DNA of 6,263 nucleotides from Archangium sp. (GTDB lineage Bacteria; Myxococcota; Myxococcia; Myxococcales; Myxococcaceae), in contig JAEUJT010000043.1 in NCBI GenBank assembly GCA_016793525.1, positions 1 to 6,263 of the forward strand, read 5' to 3'. Below, in pieces: positions 1 to 5,690 of this stretch. Under the pieces are notes generated by a model. That model did not search any database and was not told the origin of the DNA. It saw only the letters and a list, made by a program, of their open reading frames with translations. The position numbers and the translations under genes were made by a program. Every line of letters begins with the position of its first letter. Position 1 is the stretch's first letter.

Positions 1-2
1 CG

Positions 3-530
3 GTCGCGGCGCTGATGTGGTGGCTCTCGGGCATCGCGGCGATTCGCGTGCTCGCCCGTCGGCTCGGTGCACCGGTGGAGTCGCTCAAGCCGCTCGGCAC
101 CGGCCTCCACGTCGCGGTGGTGCTCTCCGCGGTCGGCACACTCGTCAGTCACTTCGCCGCCGTCGACCTCGCCACGCTGCTCGCTGGTGCCTTCACCCTC
201 ACCGCCATCGGCTTCGTCGCGTTGTGGAGCACGCTGTCGAACATTCTCTGCACGGTGCTGATTCTGATGACGCGGCCCTTTCGCATCGGCGACGAGCTGA
301 CGTTCCCGCCCGACGACATCGAGGGCCGGGTGGTCGACCTGTCGTTCTTCTTCACCACGCTCCGCACCAACGACGGCCGCTTCATCAACGTGCCGAACAC
401 GATGTTCTTTCAGCGCATTTTGGTACGGCGCGAATCATCGGTGGCGGTGGAGTTGGGCGAGCAGCTCGCGCGGAAAGAGGTCGTGGACCTCGAGGCGCCA
501 CCTCCGCCTTCGCCCAGCGCATTGAAGTGA
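3..530 (+). CDS. MscS-family mechanosensitive ion channel, 3' portion (5' end outside window)
   Basis: This is an inner-membrane channel of the MscS family, which in general opens under membrane tension and releases solutes on hypo-osmotic shock. The reading frame is open to the left edge, so the real start lies upstream; the ATG at 15 is only the first in-frame Met. The visible 175 residues hold a partial hydrophobic segment, a second (around GLHVAVVLSAVGTLVSHFA) and a long TM3-like segment running into STLSNILCTVLILMTRPFRIGDE, the family's pore-helix to beta-domain junction. The beta domain follows (VVDLSFFFTTLRTNDGRFIN, then VPNTMFF). The protein ends about 35 residues later with a Pro-rich tail. 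It therefore lacks the roughly 100-residue C-terminal alpha/beta vestibule of classical MscS. The next gene begins 35 nt downstream on the same strand and could be co-transcribed. Family assignment is confident; physiological role is inferred. Confidence 0.88.
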   Translation, partial: VAALMWWLSGIAAIRVLARRLGAPVESLKPLGTGLHVAVVLSAVGTLVSHFAAVDLATLLAGAFTLTAIGFVALWSTLSNILCTVLILMTRPFRIGDELTFPPDDIEGRVVDLSFFFTTLRTNDGRFINVPNTMFFQRILVRRESSVAVELGEQLARKEVVDLEAPPPPSPSALK

Positions 531-565
531 AGCGGCGCGCGGACCGGAGCGTTACCCTGCAGCGC

Positions 566-1495
566 ATGTCAGCGAAAGACGACAGCGCCCTCACCCGCCG
601 CCAGACGCTCACCGCGGCTGGAGTGGTTGTTGCCGGCACGGCGGTCGGCCTCGCGGCACAACGAAGCGGATCAGAGGCCTCGACGAAAATGACGACACGA
701 ATGCCGGCAGTGTTCCTCCCTCACGGCGGAGGCCCCTGGCCCTTCGTCGACCTCGGCTGGGGCGACGAGCGCGGAATGAAGGTGCTGGCGACGTACCTGT
801 CGGCGGTGGGCAAAGCGCCGGCCGTGGCCCCGAAGGCGCTGCTGGTCATCTCGGCGCATTGGGAAGAGCGCGTGCCGACCGTGATGACGTCGGTGAAGCC
901 TCCGATGCTGTTCGACTATTACGGCTTTCCTCCCGCGGCGTACGCCATCACCTGGCCGGCACCGGGCGCGCCGTGGCTGGCCGAGCGGGTGAATACGCTG
1001 CTGCGCGGCGCTGGGTTCCCGACGGCCACCGACGCGGAGCGCGGCTTCGACCACGGCACCTTCGTACCGCTGAAGCTGGCGTACCCCGCGGCTGACATTC
1101 CCACCGTTCAGCTGTCGCTCATTCAGGGCCTCGACCCGGCGGCGCACGTGGCGATGGGGCGAGCGCTGGCGCCGCTGCGCGACGAAGGGGTTTTCATCAT
1201 CGGCAGCGGAATGACGTTTCACGACCTGCGCACGTTCCGCGACCCGCGGCTGGCGGGCCCGGTGTCGGAGACGTTCGATGGGTGGCTGCGCGAGGCTGCG
1301 ACGGCGGCTCCGGCGGAGCGCGACGCGAAGTTGACGCGGTGGACCACGGCCCCCGTGGCACGTGAGGCGCACCCGCGGGAAGAGCACCTCATCCCGCTGA
1401 TGGTGATCGCCGGAGCCGCGGGCGATGACGTCGGCACAGTCACCTACGGCGATACGTACATGGGCATTCGCCTCTCGGCGTACCAGTTCGGCTGA
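566..1495 (+). CDS. DODA/YgiD-type class III extradiol ring-cleavage dioxygenase with twin-arginine leader
   Basis: This 309-residue protein belongs to the LigB/DODA superfamily (4,5-DOPA extradiol dioxygenase, E. coli YgiD), whose members use a non-haem metal to open catechol-type rings. Family motifs appear in order: LPHGGGP (His53), ISAHWE (His98), FDHGTFVPL (His163), GSGMTFHDLR (His219) and EEHLIPL (His274). His53, His98 and His274 are the likely metal ligands, and His163 the likely catalytic His, by analogy with YgiD. With the ATG at 566 the N-terminus reads LTRRQTLTAAGVVVAGTAVG, an Arg-Arg pair at residues 11-12 followed by a hydrophobic stretch, which looks like a Tat signal. The consensus Phe is Thr here. 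The alternative ATG at 689 would give a leaderless cytoplasmic enzyme. The best ribosome-site match, GGAG at 546-549, sits rather far (16 nt) upstream. Substrate is unknown. Its stop codon directly abuts that of the opposing gene. Confidence 0.92.
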   Translation: MSAKDDSALTRRQTLTAAGVVVAGTAVGLAAQRSGSEASTKMTTRMPAVFLPHGGGPWPFVDLGWGDERGMKVLATYLSAVGKAPAVAPKALLVISAHWEERVPTVMTSVKPPMLFDYYGFPPAAYAITWPAPGAPWLAERVNTLLRGAGFPTATDAERGFDHGTFVPLKLAYPAADIPTVQLSLIQGLDPAAHVAMGRALAPLRDEGVFIIGSGMTFHDLRTFRDPRLAGPVSETFDGWLREAATAAPAERDAKLTRWTTAPVAREAHPREEHLIPLMVIAGAAGDDVGTVTYGDTYMGIRLSAYQFG

Positions 1496-1498
1496 TCA
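1493..1498. other. Abutting convergent stop codons (TGATCA)
   Basis: The plus-strand dioxygenase stops with TGA at 1493-1495, and the minus-strand S24/S26-like gene stops with TGA read from 1498 to 1496. Together they form the palindrome TGATCA. There is no intergenic DNA, so any terminator for either gene must lie inside the opposing coding sequence. Confidence 0.9.
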
Positions 1499-1885
1499 GC
1501 GGATCCGCCGCACCACCGCACGGAGGAGTCGAGCCGTGCGCGGTACCCAGCGGAGCAACACCGCCGAAGACGACGGCACCGGTACTCGGAGCTCGCCCTG
1601 CTTCACCGCCACCACCCGACCGAGCAGCTCGCAGCCAGGTGGATCATCGAGGCCCAAGCTGGTCACCGTCAGCAGTGGATCCACCTGCCGCACCAGATGC
1701 GCGACGAGTGTTCCATTGGGCCACGCCACCACGGCGATGTGGCCGACCCGCAGCTGATCCACCGTCGCGCGCTCGACCTGAAGCTGAGCGCCAGACGGCA
1801 CGAGGGGCCACAGGCTGGTGCCACCCGCGCGCAGCCACATGCGCTTGCCGATGGGCAGACTCCGCAGCAGCGCCTCGTGGCTCAC
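1496..1885 (-). CDS. S24/S26-family peptidase-like protein (signal-peptidase fold)
   Basis: This 129-residue protein resembles the catalytic core of S24/S26 serine peptidases (LexA-like and signal peptidase I-like). Residues 21-31 (GGTSLWPLVPS) match the family GxSMxPxxxxG box, with Ser24 as predicted nucleophile. Residues 47-66 contain the second box, usually GDIVVF followed by the general base. Here it reads VGHIAVVA, then LVAHLVRQV, so His63 occupies the place where bacterial type I signal peptidases carry Lys. Ser/His dyads are known in archaeal and ER signal peptidases. No N-terminal membrane anchor is visible. The C-terminus (about 107-129) is rich in Arg and may form a basic amphipathic helix. 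The start used is GTG at 1885; the frame is closed by a stop 11 codons upstream with no ATG between. An internal ATG (Met16) would still keep Ser24. I saw no clear Shine-Dalgarno. Substrate is unknown, and it could be a non-proteolytic relative. Confidence 0.75.
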   Translation of the reverse strand: MSHEALLRSLPIGKRMWLRAGGTSLWPLVPSGAQLQVERATVDQLRVGHIAVVAWPNGTLVAHLVRQVDPLLTVTSLGLDDPPGCELLGRVVAVKQGELRVPVPSSSAVLLRWVPRTARLLRAVVRRIR

Positions 1886-2019
1886 GCGCGTCGACGTGCC
1901 CGAGTCCGCGCCCGGTTACAACCGGCTCGCCGGTGGAACTGCGCGTTCGGTCAGAGCAACCACCTCTCCCCACATCACGGCTGATCGTCGAGCGGGCTCC
2001 GCGGCGTTAGGCTTTTCGT
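1886..2019. promoter_or_regulatory. Divergent intergenic region between S24/S26-like gene and S41 protease gene
   Basis: This 134-bp interval must hold the promoters of both divergent genes unless they lie further inside the coding sequences. I could not recognise convincing -35/-10 hexamers on either strand. It contains one notable dyad at 1912-1925. A weak Shine-Dalgarno-like TAGG (2008-2011) lies 8 nt before the protease ATG. Confidence 0.45.
1912..1925. repeat. Perfect 6+6 bp inverted repeat (CCGGTT-AC-AACCGG)
   Basis: The two half-sites, 1912-1917 and 1920-1925, are exact reverse complements with a 2-bp spacer. The dyad lies 27 bp upstream of the minus-strand GTG and about 95 bp upstream of the plus-strand ATG. 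Its compact symmetry and position would suit a dimeric regulator's operator, but this is inferred from the symmetry alone. Confidence 0.45.
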
Positions 2020-3348
2020 ATGTGTCGTCTTCGGGTGGCGGTGGCGCTCGTGGTGGTGGCCTGGAGTGTGCCGGTACGGGCCGCGCCTCCGCCGCAGCCG
2101 AGCCGGAGTGAGAACACGTACCGCCAGCTCGAGCTGTTCGCGCGCGTGCTGTCGTACGTACAGAACAACTACGTCGAGGTGGTCGACGAGCAGCAGCTCA
2201 TGCACGGCGCCATCAAGGGCATGTTGGAGACGCTCGACCCGCACACGGTGTTCATGCCGCCCGACGTCTTCAAGGAGATGAAGATCGACACCTCGGGCGA
2301 GTTCGGCGGCCTGGGCATCGAGATCACCAAGCGCAACGACGCCATCGTGGTGGTGGCGCCCATCGACGACACGCCGGCCCAGCGCGCGGGCGTACGCAGC
2401 GGAGACCAGCTGCTGAAAATCGATGAAGAGCCGACGCGCAACATGGAGCTCGCGCGCGCGATTCAGAAGATGCGCGGCCCGGCGGGCAAAAAGGTGCTGC
2501 TCACCATCATGCGCGAGGGCTTCGCGGCGCCGCGGGAGTTCGCCATCATTCGCGACCACATTCGCATCGCCTCGGTCGAGGGCGCGCTCTACGGCGGCGT
2601 GGCGCACGTGAAGGTGAAGAACTTCCAAGAGCGCACCGACGCATCGTTGTTCAAAGAGCTCGAGAAGCTGCGCGCGCAGAACGGCGGCAAAGAGCTGCGC
2701 GGGCTGGTGCTCGACCTGCGCAACAACCCGGGCGGCTTGTTGGATCAAGCAGTGGCCATCTCCGACCGGTTCCTCCAGGGGAACATGACCATCGTCACCA
2801 CCCGCGGCCGCAACGGCGCGCAGCTGGTGGAAGAGAAGTCGAAAGACCGCGACACCGAGCGCGGCTACCCGATGGTGGTGTTGGTGAACGGCGGCAGCGC
2901 CTCGGCCTCGGAGATCGTCGCCGGCGCGTTGCAAGACCACCGGCGCGCAGTGGTGCTCGGCGTGCCCACCTTCGGCAAGGGCAGCGTGCAGACGGTCATC
3001 GAGATGGAGGATGGATCCGGCCTGAAGCTGACCATCGCGCGCTACTTCACGCCGAGCGGCCGCAGCATTCAGGAGAAAGGCATCTTCCCCGACTTCGTGG
3101 TGTCTGAAGCCGAGGGCGACACGGCGGTGTCGAAGGTCGACCAGGTGCGCGAGAAGGACTTGAAGCGGCACTTCAAGGGCGAAGGCGAGGCGCCCGACCT
3201 GAGCCACGTGAAGGTGAATTTGCCCGAGAACCTCCGCGGCTGGGACTTGACGGACAAGCTGACCGACTACCAACTCAAGGTCGCGCTCAACTATTTGAAC
3301 ACGGCCTCGACGGGCCCTCCGGTACGCAACACCGCGCGCGCGCCGTAA
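2020..3348 (+). CDS. ctpA: S41-family C-terminal processing protease (CtpA/Tsp type)
   Basis: This 442-residue protein is a complete carboxy-terminal processing protease, which degrades or trims periplasmic proteins from their C-termini. Residues 1-21 form a signal peptide ending VRA-A, so the enzyme is probably exported. Residues about 35-95 are the family N-terminal helical region. A PDZ domain spans about 96-168, with the carboxylate-binding loop at FGGLGIEI (95-102). The peptidase core contains DLRNNPGGLLDQA, then NGGSASASEIVAGALQD, with predicted nucleophile Ser295. TFGKGSVQ follows with Lys320 as general base and Gln324. The 25-residue Ser-to-Lys spacing equals that of E. coli Tsp (Ser430/Lys455). 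GIFPDFVV closes the core, and the C-terminal tail (408-427) matches the helical end common in CtpA. The ATG at 2020 puts the signal peptide right at the N-terminus. The symbol refers to the family; orthology is not proven. Confidence 0.96.
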   Translation: MCRLRVAVALVVVAWSVPVRAAPPPQPSRSENTYRQLELFARVLSYVQNNYVEVVDEQQLMHGAIKGMLETLDPHTVFMPPDVFKEMKIDTSGEFGGLGIEITKRNDAIVVVAPIDDTPAQRAGVRSGDQLLKIDEEPTRNMELARAIQKMRGPAGKKVLLTIMREGFAAPREFAIIRDHIRIASVEGALYGGVAHVKVKNFQERTDASLFKELEKLRAQNGGKELRGLVLDLRNNPGGLLDQAVAISDRFLQGNMTIVTTRGRNGAQLVEEKSKDRDTERGYPMVVLVNGGSASASEIVAGALQDHRRAVVLGVPTFGKGSVQTVIEMEDGSGLKLTIARYFTPSGRSIQEKGIFPDFVVSEAEGDTAVSKVDQVREKDLKRHFKGEGEAPDLSHVKVNLPENLRGWDLTDKLTDYQLKVALNYLNTASTGPPVRNTARAP

Positions 3349-3352
3349 GTCA
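3346..3352. other. Convergent gene ends separated by one base
   Basis: The protease stop TAA (3346-3348) and the opposing lipoprotein stop TGA (3352-3350 on the minus strand) are separated by a single G at 3349. As at 1493-1498, no room exists for an intergenic terminator, so transcripts from one side probably run antisense into the other unless termination is internal. Confidence 0.85.
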
Positions 3353-3940
3353 GCCGGCGTCGCGGCACAGGCCGTTCGACTGCGTCACGTGAAAGTACCC
3401 GGAGTCGGGGTTGCCGACACACGATGCCTGGTGCGTCTCCGAAACGCAGCGCGGGTACCCACCGTCGGGATCGCACGATGACTTCGGTGAATCGACGCAC
3501 GTGGTCTGCGTGCCGTTGAGTGGAAAACACGTCGTCCCCGGGCTGCAGGCGGTGGTGCTGCGGTAGCTCGACGCTTCTGTGTAGAACTGCGTGCACGCGA
3601 TTCGGGCGCCGCTCGGCGAGCACCGTGTCGGGTCGGAGAACGTGCACGGCTGCACCGGCGAGTCGAGGCACACGCCGACGTTCTCGATGACCTTGCAGGT
3701 GCGGGAGACGCCGAGCGCGGGCTCTTCGTCACGGCAGTCGCGGCGGGTGACGTTTTTGTGGCACTCCTTCGGCGGGTCGAGCTTGCCGCCTCCGCCCGTG
3801 CAGACGACGTCGCAGTGCACGATGACCGAGCCTTCACAGGTGTACTCCGGGTTGCAGAGCACGGCGTCGCACCCGGCCACGGTCAACCCAGTCACGAGGA
3901 GCCAGACGCGCATGGGTCGAGAAGGTACTGCCTCGCTCAC
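3350..3940 (-). CDS. Cys-rich predicted lipoprotein with duplicated disulfide module
   Basis: I do not recognise a named family for this 196-residue protein. It starts with a hydrophobic stretch ending in the lipobox TVAGC, so Cys24 is the predicted lipidated residue. A further 18 Cys follow, an even number consistent with nine disulfides in an exported domain. Two halves align: Cys 82, 91, 99, 107, 116, 132 and Cys 138, 148, 156, 165, 174, 192 have nearly the same spacing and share the motif C-[LV]-D-S-P-x3-C (CLDSPVQPC and CVDSPKSSC). A shorter Cys cluster (29-69) precedes them. The GTG start at 3940 overlaps the stop of the upstream oxidoreductase gene as GTGA, implying translational coupling. 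The ATG at 3913 would give an unusually short 14-residue signal peptide before the same Cys. Function is unknown; adhesion, binding or a surface structural role are all possible. Confidence 0.8.
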   Translation of the reverse strand: MSEAVPSRPMRVWLLVTGLTVAGCDAVLCNPEYTCEGSVIVHCDVVCTGGGGKLDPPKECHKNVTRRDCRDEEPALGVSRTCKVIENVGVCLDSPVQPCTFSDPTRCSPSGARIACTQFYTEASSYRSTTACSPGTTCFPLNGTQTTCVDSPKSSCDPDGGYPRCVSETHQASCVGNPDSGYFHVTQSNGLCRDAG

Positions 3941-4950
3941 GCGGCGTCGTGGAGCTCGCGCAGCAGCGTGTACGAGTGAATGCGCGCTTCGATGTCTGGC
4001 ACCGCACAGAGGGCCATCAGCTCGCTGGGCTGCGTGGCGTCGAGCAGCTGCTTCAGACGCGTGCGGACGGTGGTGGGGCTACCCACGATATTCGACGAGA
4101 GCCAGTGCTCGGCGAAGCGGCGCTCCTCCGGCGTCCACGGGTAGGCCTCGGCTTGTTCCAGCGTCGGGTACGGGCCGAGCTCGCCGCGGCGAATGCGGAG
4201 GAACACGAGCGCGTTGGGCAACGCGAGCCGCTGGGCCTCGGCGTCGGTGTCGGCCACCACCACCATCGACGCGAGCATCACTTCGGGCGAGGGCCGCTTC
4301 TCCGACGGGCGGAAGTGCGCGCGGTAGGCCGCCAGCGCAGGGAGCGTGTTCTCTTGGCTGAAGTGGTGCGCGAAGGCGAAGGGCAGGCTCAAGTCTCCGG
4401 CGAGGCGCGCGCTGAAGTCGCTCGAGCCGAGCAGCCACACCGGCGGCTCGTTGCCGAACGCGGGCGTGGCTTGAATGCGCCGGTACGGGTGGTCGACCTC
4501 GAAGTCGCGGCGGAAAAAGCCGAACAACTCGTCGAGCTGCTGCGGGAAATCGGCGTCGGTCTCGGGGCGAGCCCCTCGGCGCAGCACCCGCGCGGTCATA
4601 CCGTCAGTGCCCGGAGCGCGGCCCAGGCCCAGGTCGATTCGCCCGGGGAAGAGCGCCTCGAGCGTGCCGAACTGCTCAGCGATGGCGAGGGACGAGTGGT
4701 TCGGCAACATCACGCCGCCGGAGCCAACGCGAATGCGTGACGTCTCCGATGCGACACGCGCGATCATCACCGCCGGAGACGACGAGGCGATGCCGCCCAT
4801 GCCGTGGTGCTCCGCGAACCACAGCCGTCTGTAGCCGAGCGCGTCGACCGCACGCGCGAGCGCCACGGTCTCTTCCATCGCCACCCGCGCCGTCGAGCCA
4901 TCGCGCAGAGGAATGACGTCTAACACCGAGAGCGGGATGCGCGGCGACAT
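3937..4950 (-). CDS. LLM-class flavin-dependent oxidoreductase (luciferase-like monooxygenase)
   Basis: This 337-residue protein belongs to the bacterial luciferase-like (LLM) superfamily, 'group 1' subtype. Its members are soluble TIM-barrel enzymes that use reduced FMN or F420; most have no assigned substrate. The N-terminus has the subtype's opening ([12 protein letters not shown]), then [17 protein letters not shown] (44-60) and [20 protein letters not shown] (72-91). [20 protein letters not shown] (92-111) and APGTD follow, all strongly characteristic. The segment [13 protein letters not shown] (172-184) corresponds to the loop that usually contacts the flavin phosphate. Length is normal and no key block is missing. 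The start is the ATG at 4950, with no obvious Shine-Dalgarno. It sits in the middle of a minus-strand operon, 42 nt after a small lipoprotein gene and overlapping the next lipoprotein gene by 4 nt. The subtype is clear; cofactor and substrate cannot be told from sequence. Confidence 0.95.
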   Translation of the reverse strand: MSPRIPLSVLDVIPLRDGSTARVAMEETVALARAVDALGYRRLWFAEHHGMGGIASSSPAVMIARVASETSRIRVGSGGVMLPNHSSLAIAEQFGTLEALFPGRIDLGLGRAPGTDGMTARVLRRGARPETDADFPQQLDELFGFFRRDFEVDHPYRRIQATPAFGNEPPVWLLGSSDFSARLAGDLSLPFAFAHHFSQENTLPALAAYRAHFRPSEKRPSPEVMLASMVVVADTDAEAQRLALPNALVFLRIRRGELGPYPTLEQAEAYPWTPEERRFAEHWLSSNIVGSPTTVRTRLKQLLDATQPSELMALCAVPDIEARIHSYTLLRELHDAA

Positions 4951-4992
4951 GCCGTGCGGCGTGCCACGATTCGAACAACGCGTACAGCAGCG

Positions 4993-5340
4993 CTACAGCG
5001 TCAGACCTGCACATTCAGGCGGAATCGGTGCGGCCACCGGAGTCCCCGCGGTGCAGGTCGAAGCCTGAATCGCGTCAGTACACGTCGGCCACGAGGCGGT
5101 CGTCGCGTTCGGGCACACCAGCAGGAGGTAGTACCCGCTGCAGTCGTTCGCCGACTCGTGGGTCGCGGTGCCGGCGTCGACGCGAATCACCGCGCTTGCG
5201 GTGCCGCTGCACATCGCGCCCTTCGTACACAGGGCAGCAGTGGCCGATGCGCAGTCGGGAGCGCCCGCATCGACGGTGCTCTGCGCACCTCCGCAGGCGG
5301 CGAGGGTCAGGCTGAGGGCGACGAGAACTCCACGAGGCAT
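4993..5340 (-). CDS. Small Cys-rich predicted lipoprotein
   Basis: This 115-residue protein has a clean lipoprotein signal peptide: MPRG, a hydrophobic core (VLVALSLTL) and the lipobox LAAC, with Cys16 the predicted lipid attachment site. Eight further Cys at 30, 38, 44, 67, 76, 87, 96 and 110 could form four disulfides. The mature start (GGAQSTVDAGAPD) looks like a flexible tether. I recognise no enzymatic motif. The start at 5340 is well supported by a strong AGGAG 5 nt upstream and by the signal peptide. The frame stays open upstream to about 5541, but that extension is Arg-rich and would bury the signal peptide. It heads the apparent operon with the LLM oxidoreductase (42-nt gap). Its Cys spacing differs from that of the larger lipoprotein, so the two are not obvious paralogues. 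Function is unknown. Confidence 0.82.
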   Translation of the reverse strand: MPRGVLVALSLTLAACGGAQSTVDAGAPDCASATAALCTKGAMCSGTASAVIRVDAGTATHESANDCSGYYLLLVCPNATTASWPTCTDAIQASTCTAGTPVAAPIPPECAGLTL

Positions 5341-5345
5341 GACTG

Positions 5346-5350
5346 CTCCT
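5346..5350 (-). promoter_or_regulatory. Ribosome binding site AGGAG of the small lipoprotein gene
   Basis: Read on the minus strand, AGGAG is followed by 5 nt and the ATG at 5340. It is the clearest Shine-Dalgarno in the window and decides the start of this gene against the longer open frame. Confidence 0.8.
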
Positions 5351-5402
5351 ATGTTGATCACCATGGGACGCGCCGTGTGCAACTGCGCGGCCACAAGCGG
5401 CT

Positions 5403-5413
5403 CCTCGAAGAGG
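5403..5413. repeat. Small inverted repeat (CCTC-GAA-GAGG)
   Basis: The 4-bp arms are 5403-5406 and 5410-5413, around a 3-nt loop. It is weak alone and is listed because it begins a row of dyads upstream of the small lipoprotein gene. Confidence 0.4.
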
Positions 5414-5416
5414 CGA

Positions 5417-5438
5417 CGTGGAGCACGTACGTTCCACG
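5417..5438. repeat. Inverted repeat CGTGGA-N10-TCCACG enclosing ACGTACGT
   Basis: The 6-bp arms 5417-5422 and 5433-5438 are exact reverse complements. The 10-nt interior contains the 8-bp palindrome ACGTACGT (5425-5432), so the site has two overlapping, slightly offset dyads. As plus-strand RNA the stem could extend to 8 bp with one G-U pair. Confidence 0.5.
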
Positions 5439-5446
5439 ACATCAAT

Positions 5447-5469
5447 GGCAGCTCTGTGACCGAGCTGCC
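5447..5469. repeat. Perfect 8-bp inverted repeat with 7-nt loop
   Basis: Arms GGCAGCTC (5447-5454) and GAGCTGCC (5462-5469) are exact reverse complements around TGTGACC. This is the strongest hairpin seen in the window. No T-run follows on either strand, so it is not a canonical intrinsic terminator. Confidence 0.6.
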
Positions 5470-5472
5470 TGA

Positions 5473-5499
5473 GTGGCGGCGAAGCGAACAACCCGCCAC
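5473..5499. repeat. Perfect 7-bp inverted repeat with 13-nt loop
   Basis: Arms GTGGCGG (5473-5479) and CCGCCAC (5493-5499) are exact reverse complements. It begins 4 bp after the end of the preceding dyad, and a 4-bp GCGC-TCAC-GCGC dyad follows at 5503-5514. Confidence 0.5.
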
Positions 5500-5560
5500 C
5501 GGGCGCTCACGCGCTTCAGGCCTGCGCTGCATCAGGCGCACTGAGCTGGCCGTCCGTGGC

Positions 5561-5636
5561 GTTCATTCGCGCTCTCCGCTGGTGTCTTCGGCGCCGCACG
5601 CTGCATCGAGAACGCCGAACTCGTGTTCATTCGCGC
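5561..5636. repeat. 12-bp direct repeat GTTCATTCGCGC, two copies 64 bp apart
   Basis: Identical copies are at 5561-5572 and 5625-5636. The 64-bp offset is not a multiple of three, so this is not a repeated peptide. Each copy is followed by a copy of the second repeat of this region. Confidence 0.55.
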
Positions 5637-5690
5637 GGCGCGAGCACCGCACGCGCCGTTGGTGCAACCACCGCCGCACGCTGCGTCGAG
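5593..5690. repeat. 18-bp direct repeat GCCGCACGCTGC[A/G]TCGAG, two copies 80 bp apart
   Basis: Copies at 5593-5610 and 5673-5690 match at 17 of 18 positions (A versus G at the 13th). They alternate with the 12-bp repeat in the order a-b-a-b, suggesting an old tandem duplication of about 64-80 bp that has since diverged or gained an insertion of about 16 bp. Confidence 0.55.

Noticed and set aside
17..565. In-frame upstream extension of the dioxygenase reading frame
   Set aside because: It overlaps the MscS gene in another frame and has an Arg/His-rich translation; the Tat-like leader starting at the ATG at 566 marks the real start.
1975..3273. A 432-codon open frame antisense to the S41 protease gene
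   Set aside because: Its translation is His/Arg/Val/Leu-rich with no domain, and it mirrors the codon periodicity of the clearly real protease gene on the other strand.
3949..4740. A 263-codon plus-strand open frame opposite the LLM oxidoreductase gene
   Set aside because: The minus strand encodes a full-length, well-conserved LLM protein; the opposing frame is an Arg/Ala/Glu-rich shadow.
5355..5390. A possible sigma-70 promoter (TTGCAC about 17 nt before GATCAA on the minus strand) for the lipoprotein operon
   Set aside because: The -10 matches only three of six positions, and the implied start site would fall within or beyond the Shine-Dalgarno.
5447..5469. The 8-bp hairpin as an intrinsic terminator of the sigma factor gene
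   Set aside because: No T-tract follows on either strand, and it lies more than 230 nt past the sigma factor stop codon.
5341..5541. N-terminal extension of the small lipoprotein to a Met near 5541
   Set aside because: It would place the lipoprotein signal peptide about 67 residues inside the protein and ignores the strong AGGAG 5 nt before the ATG at 5340.
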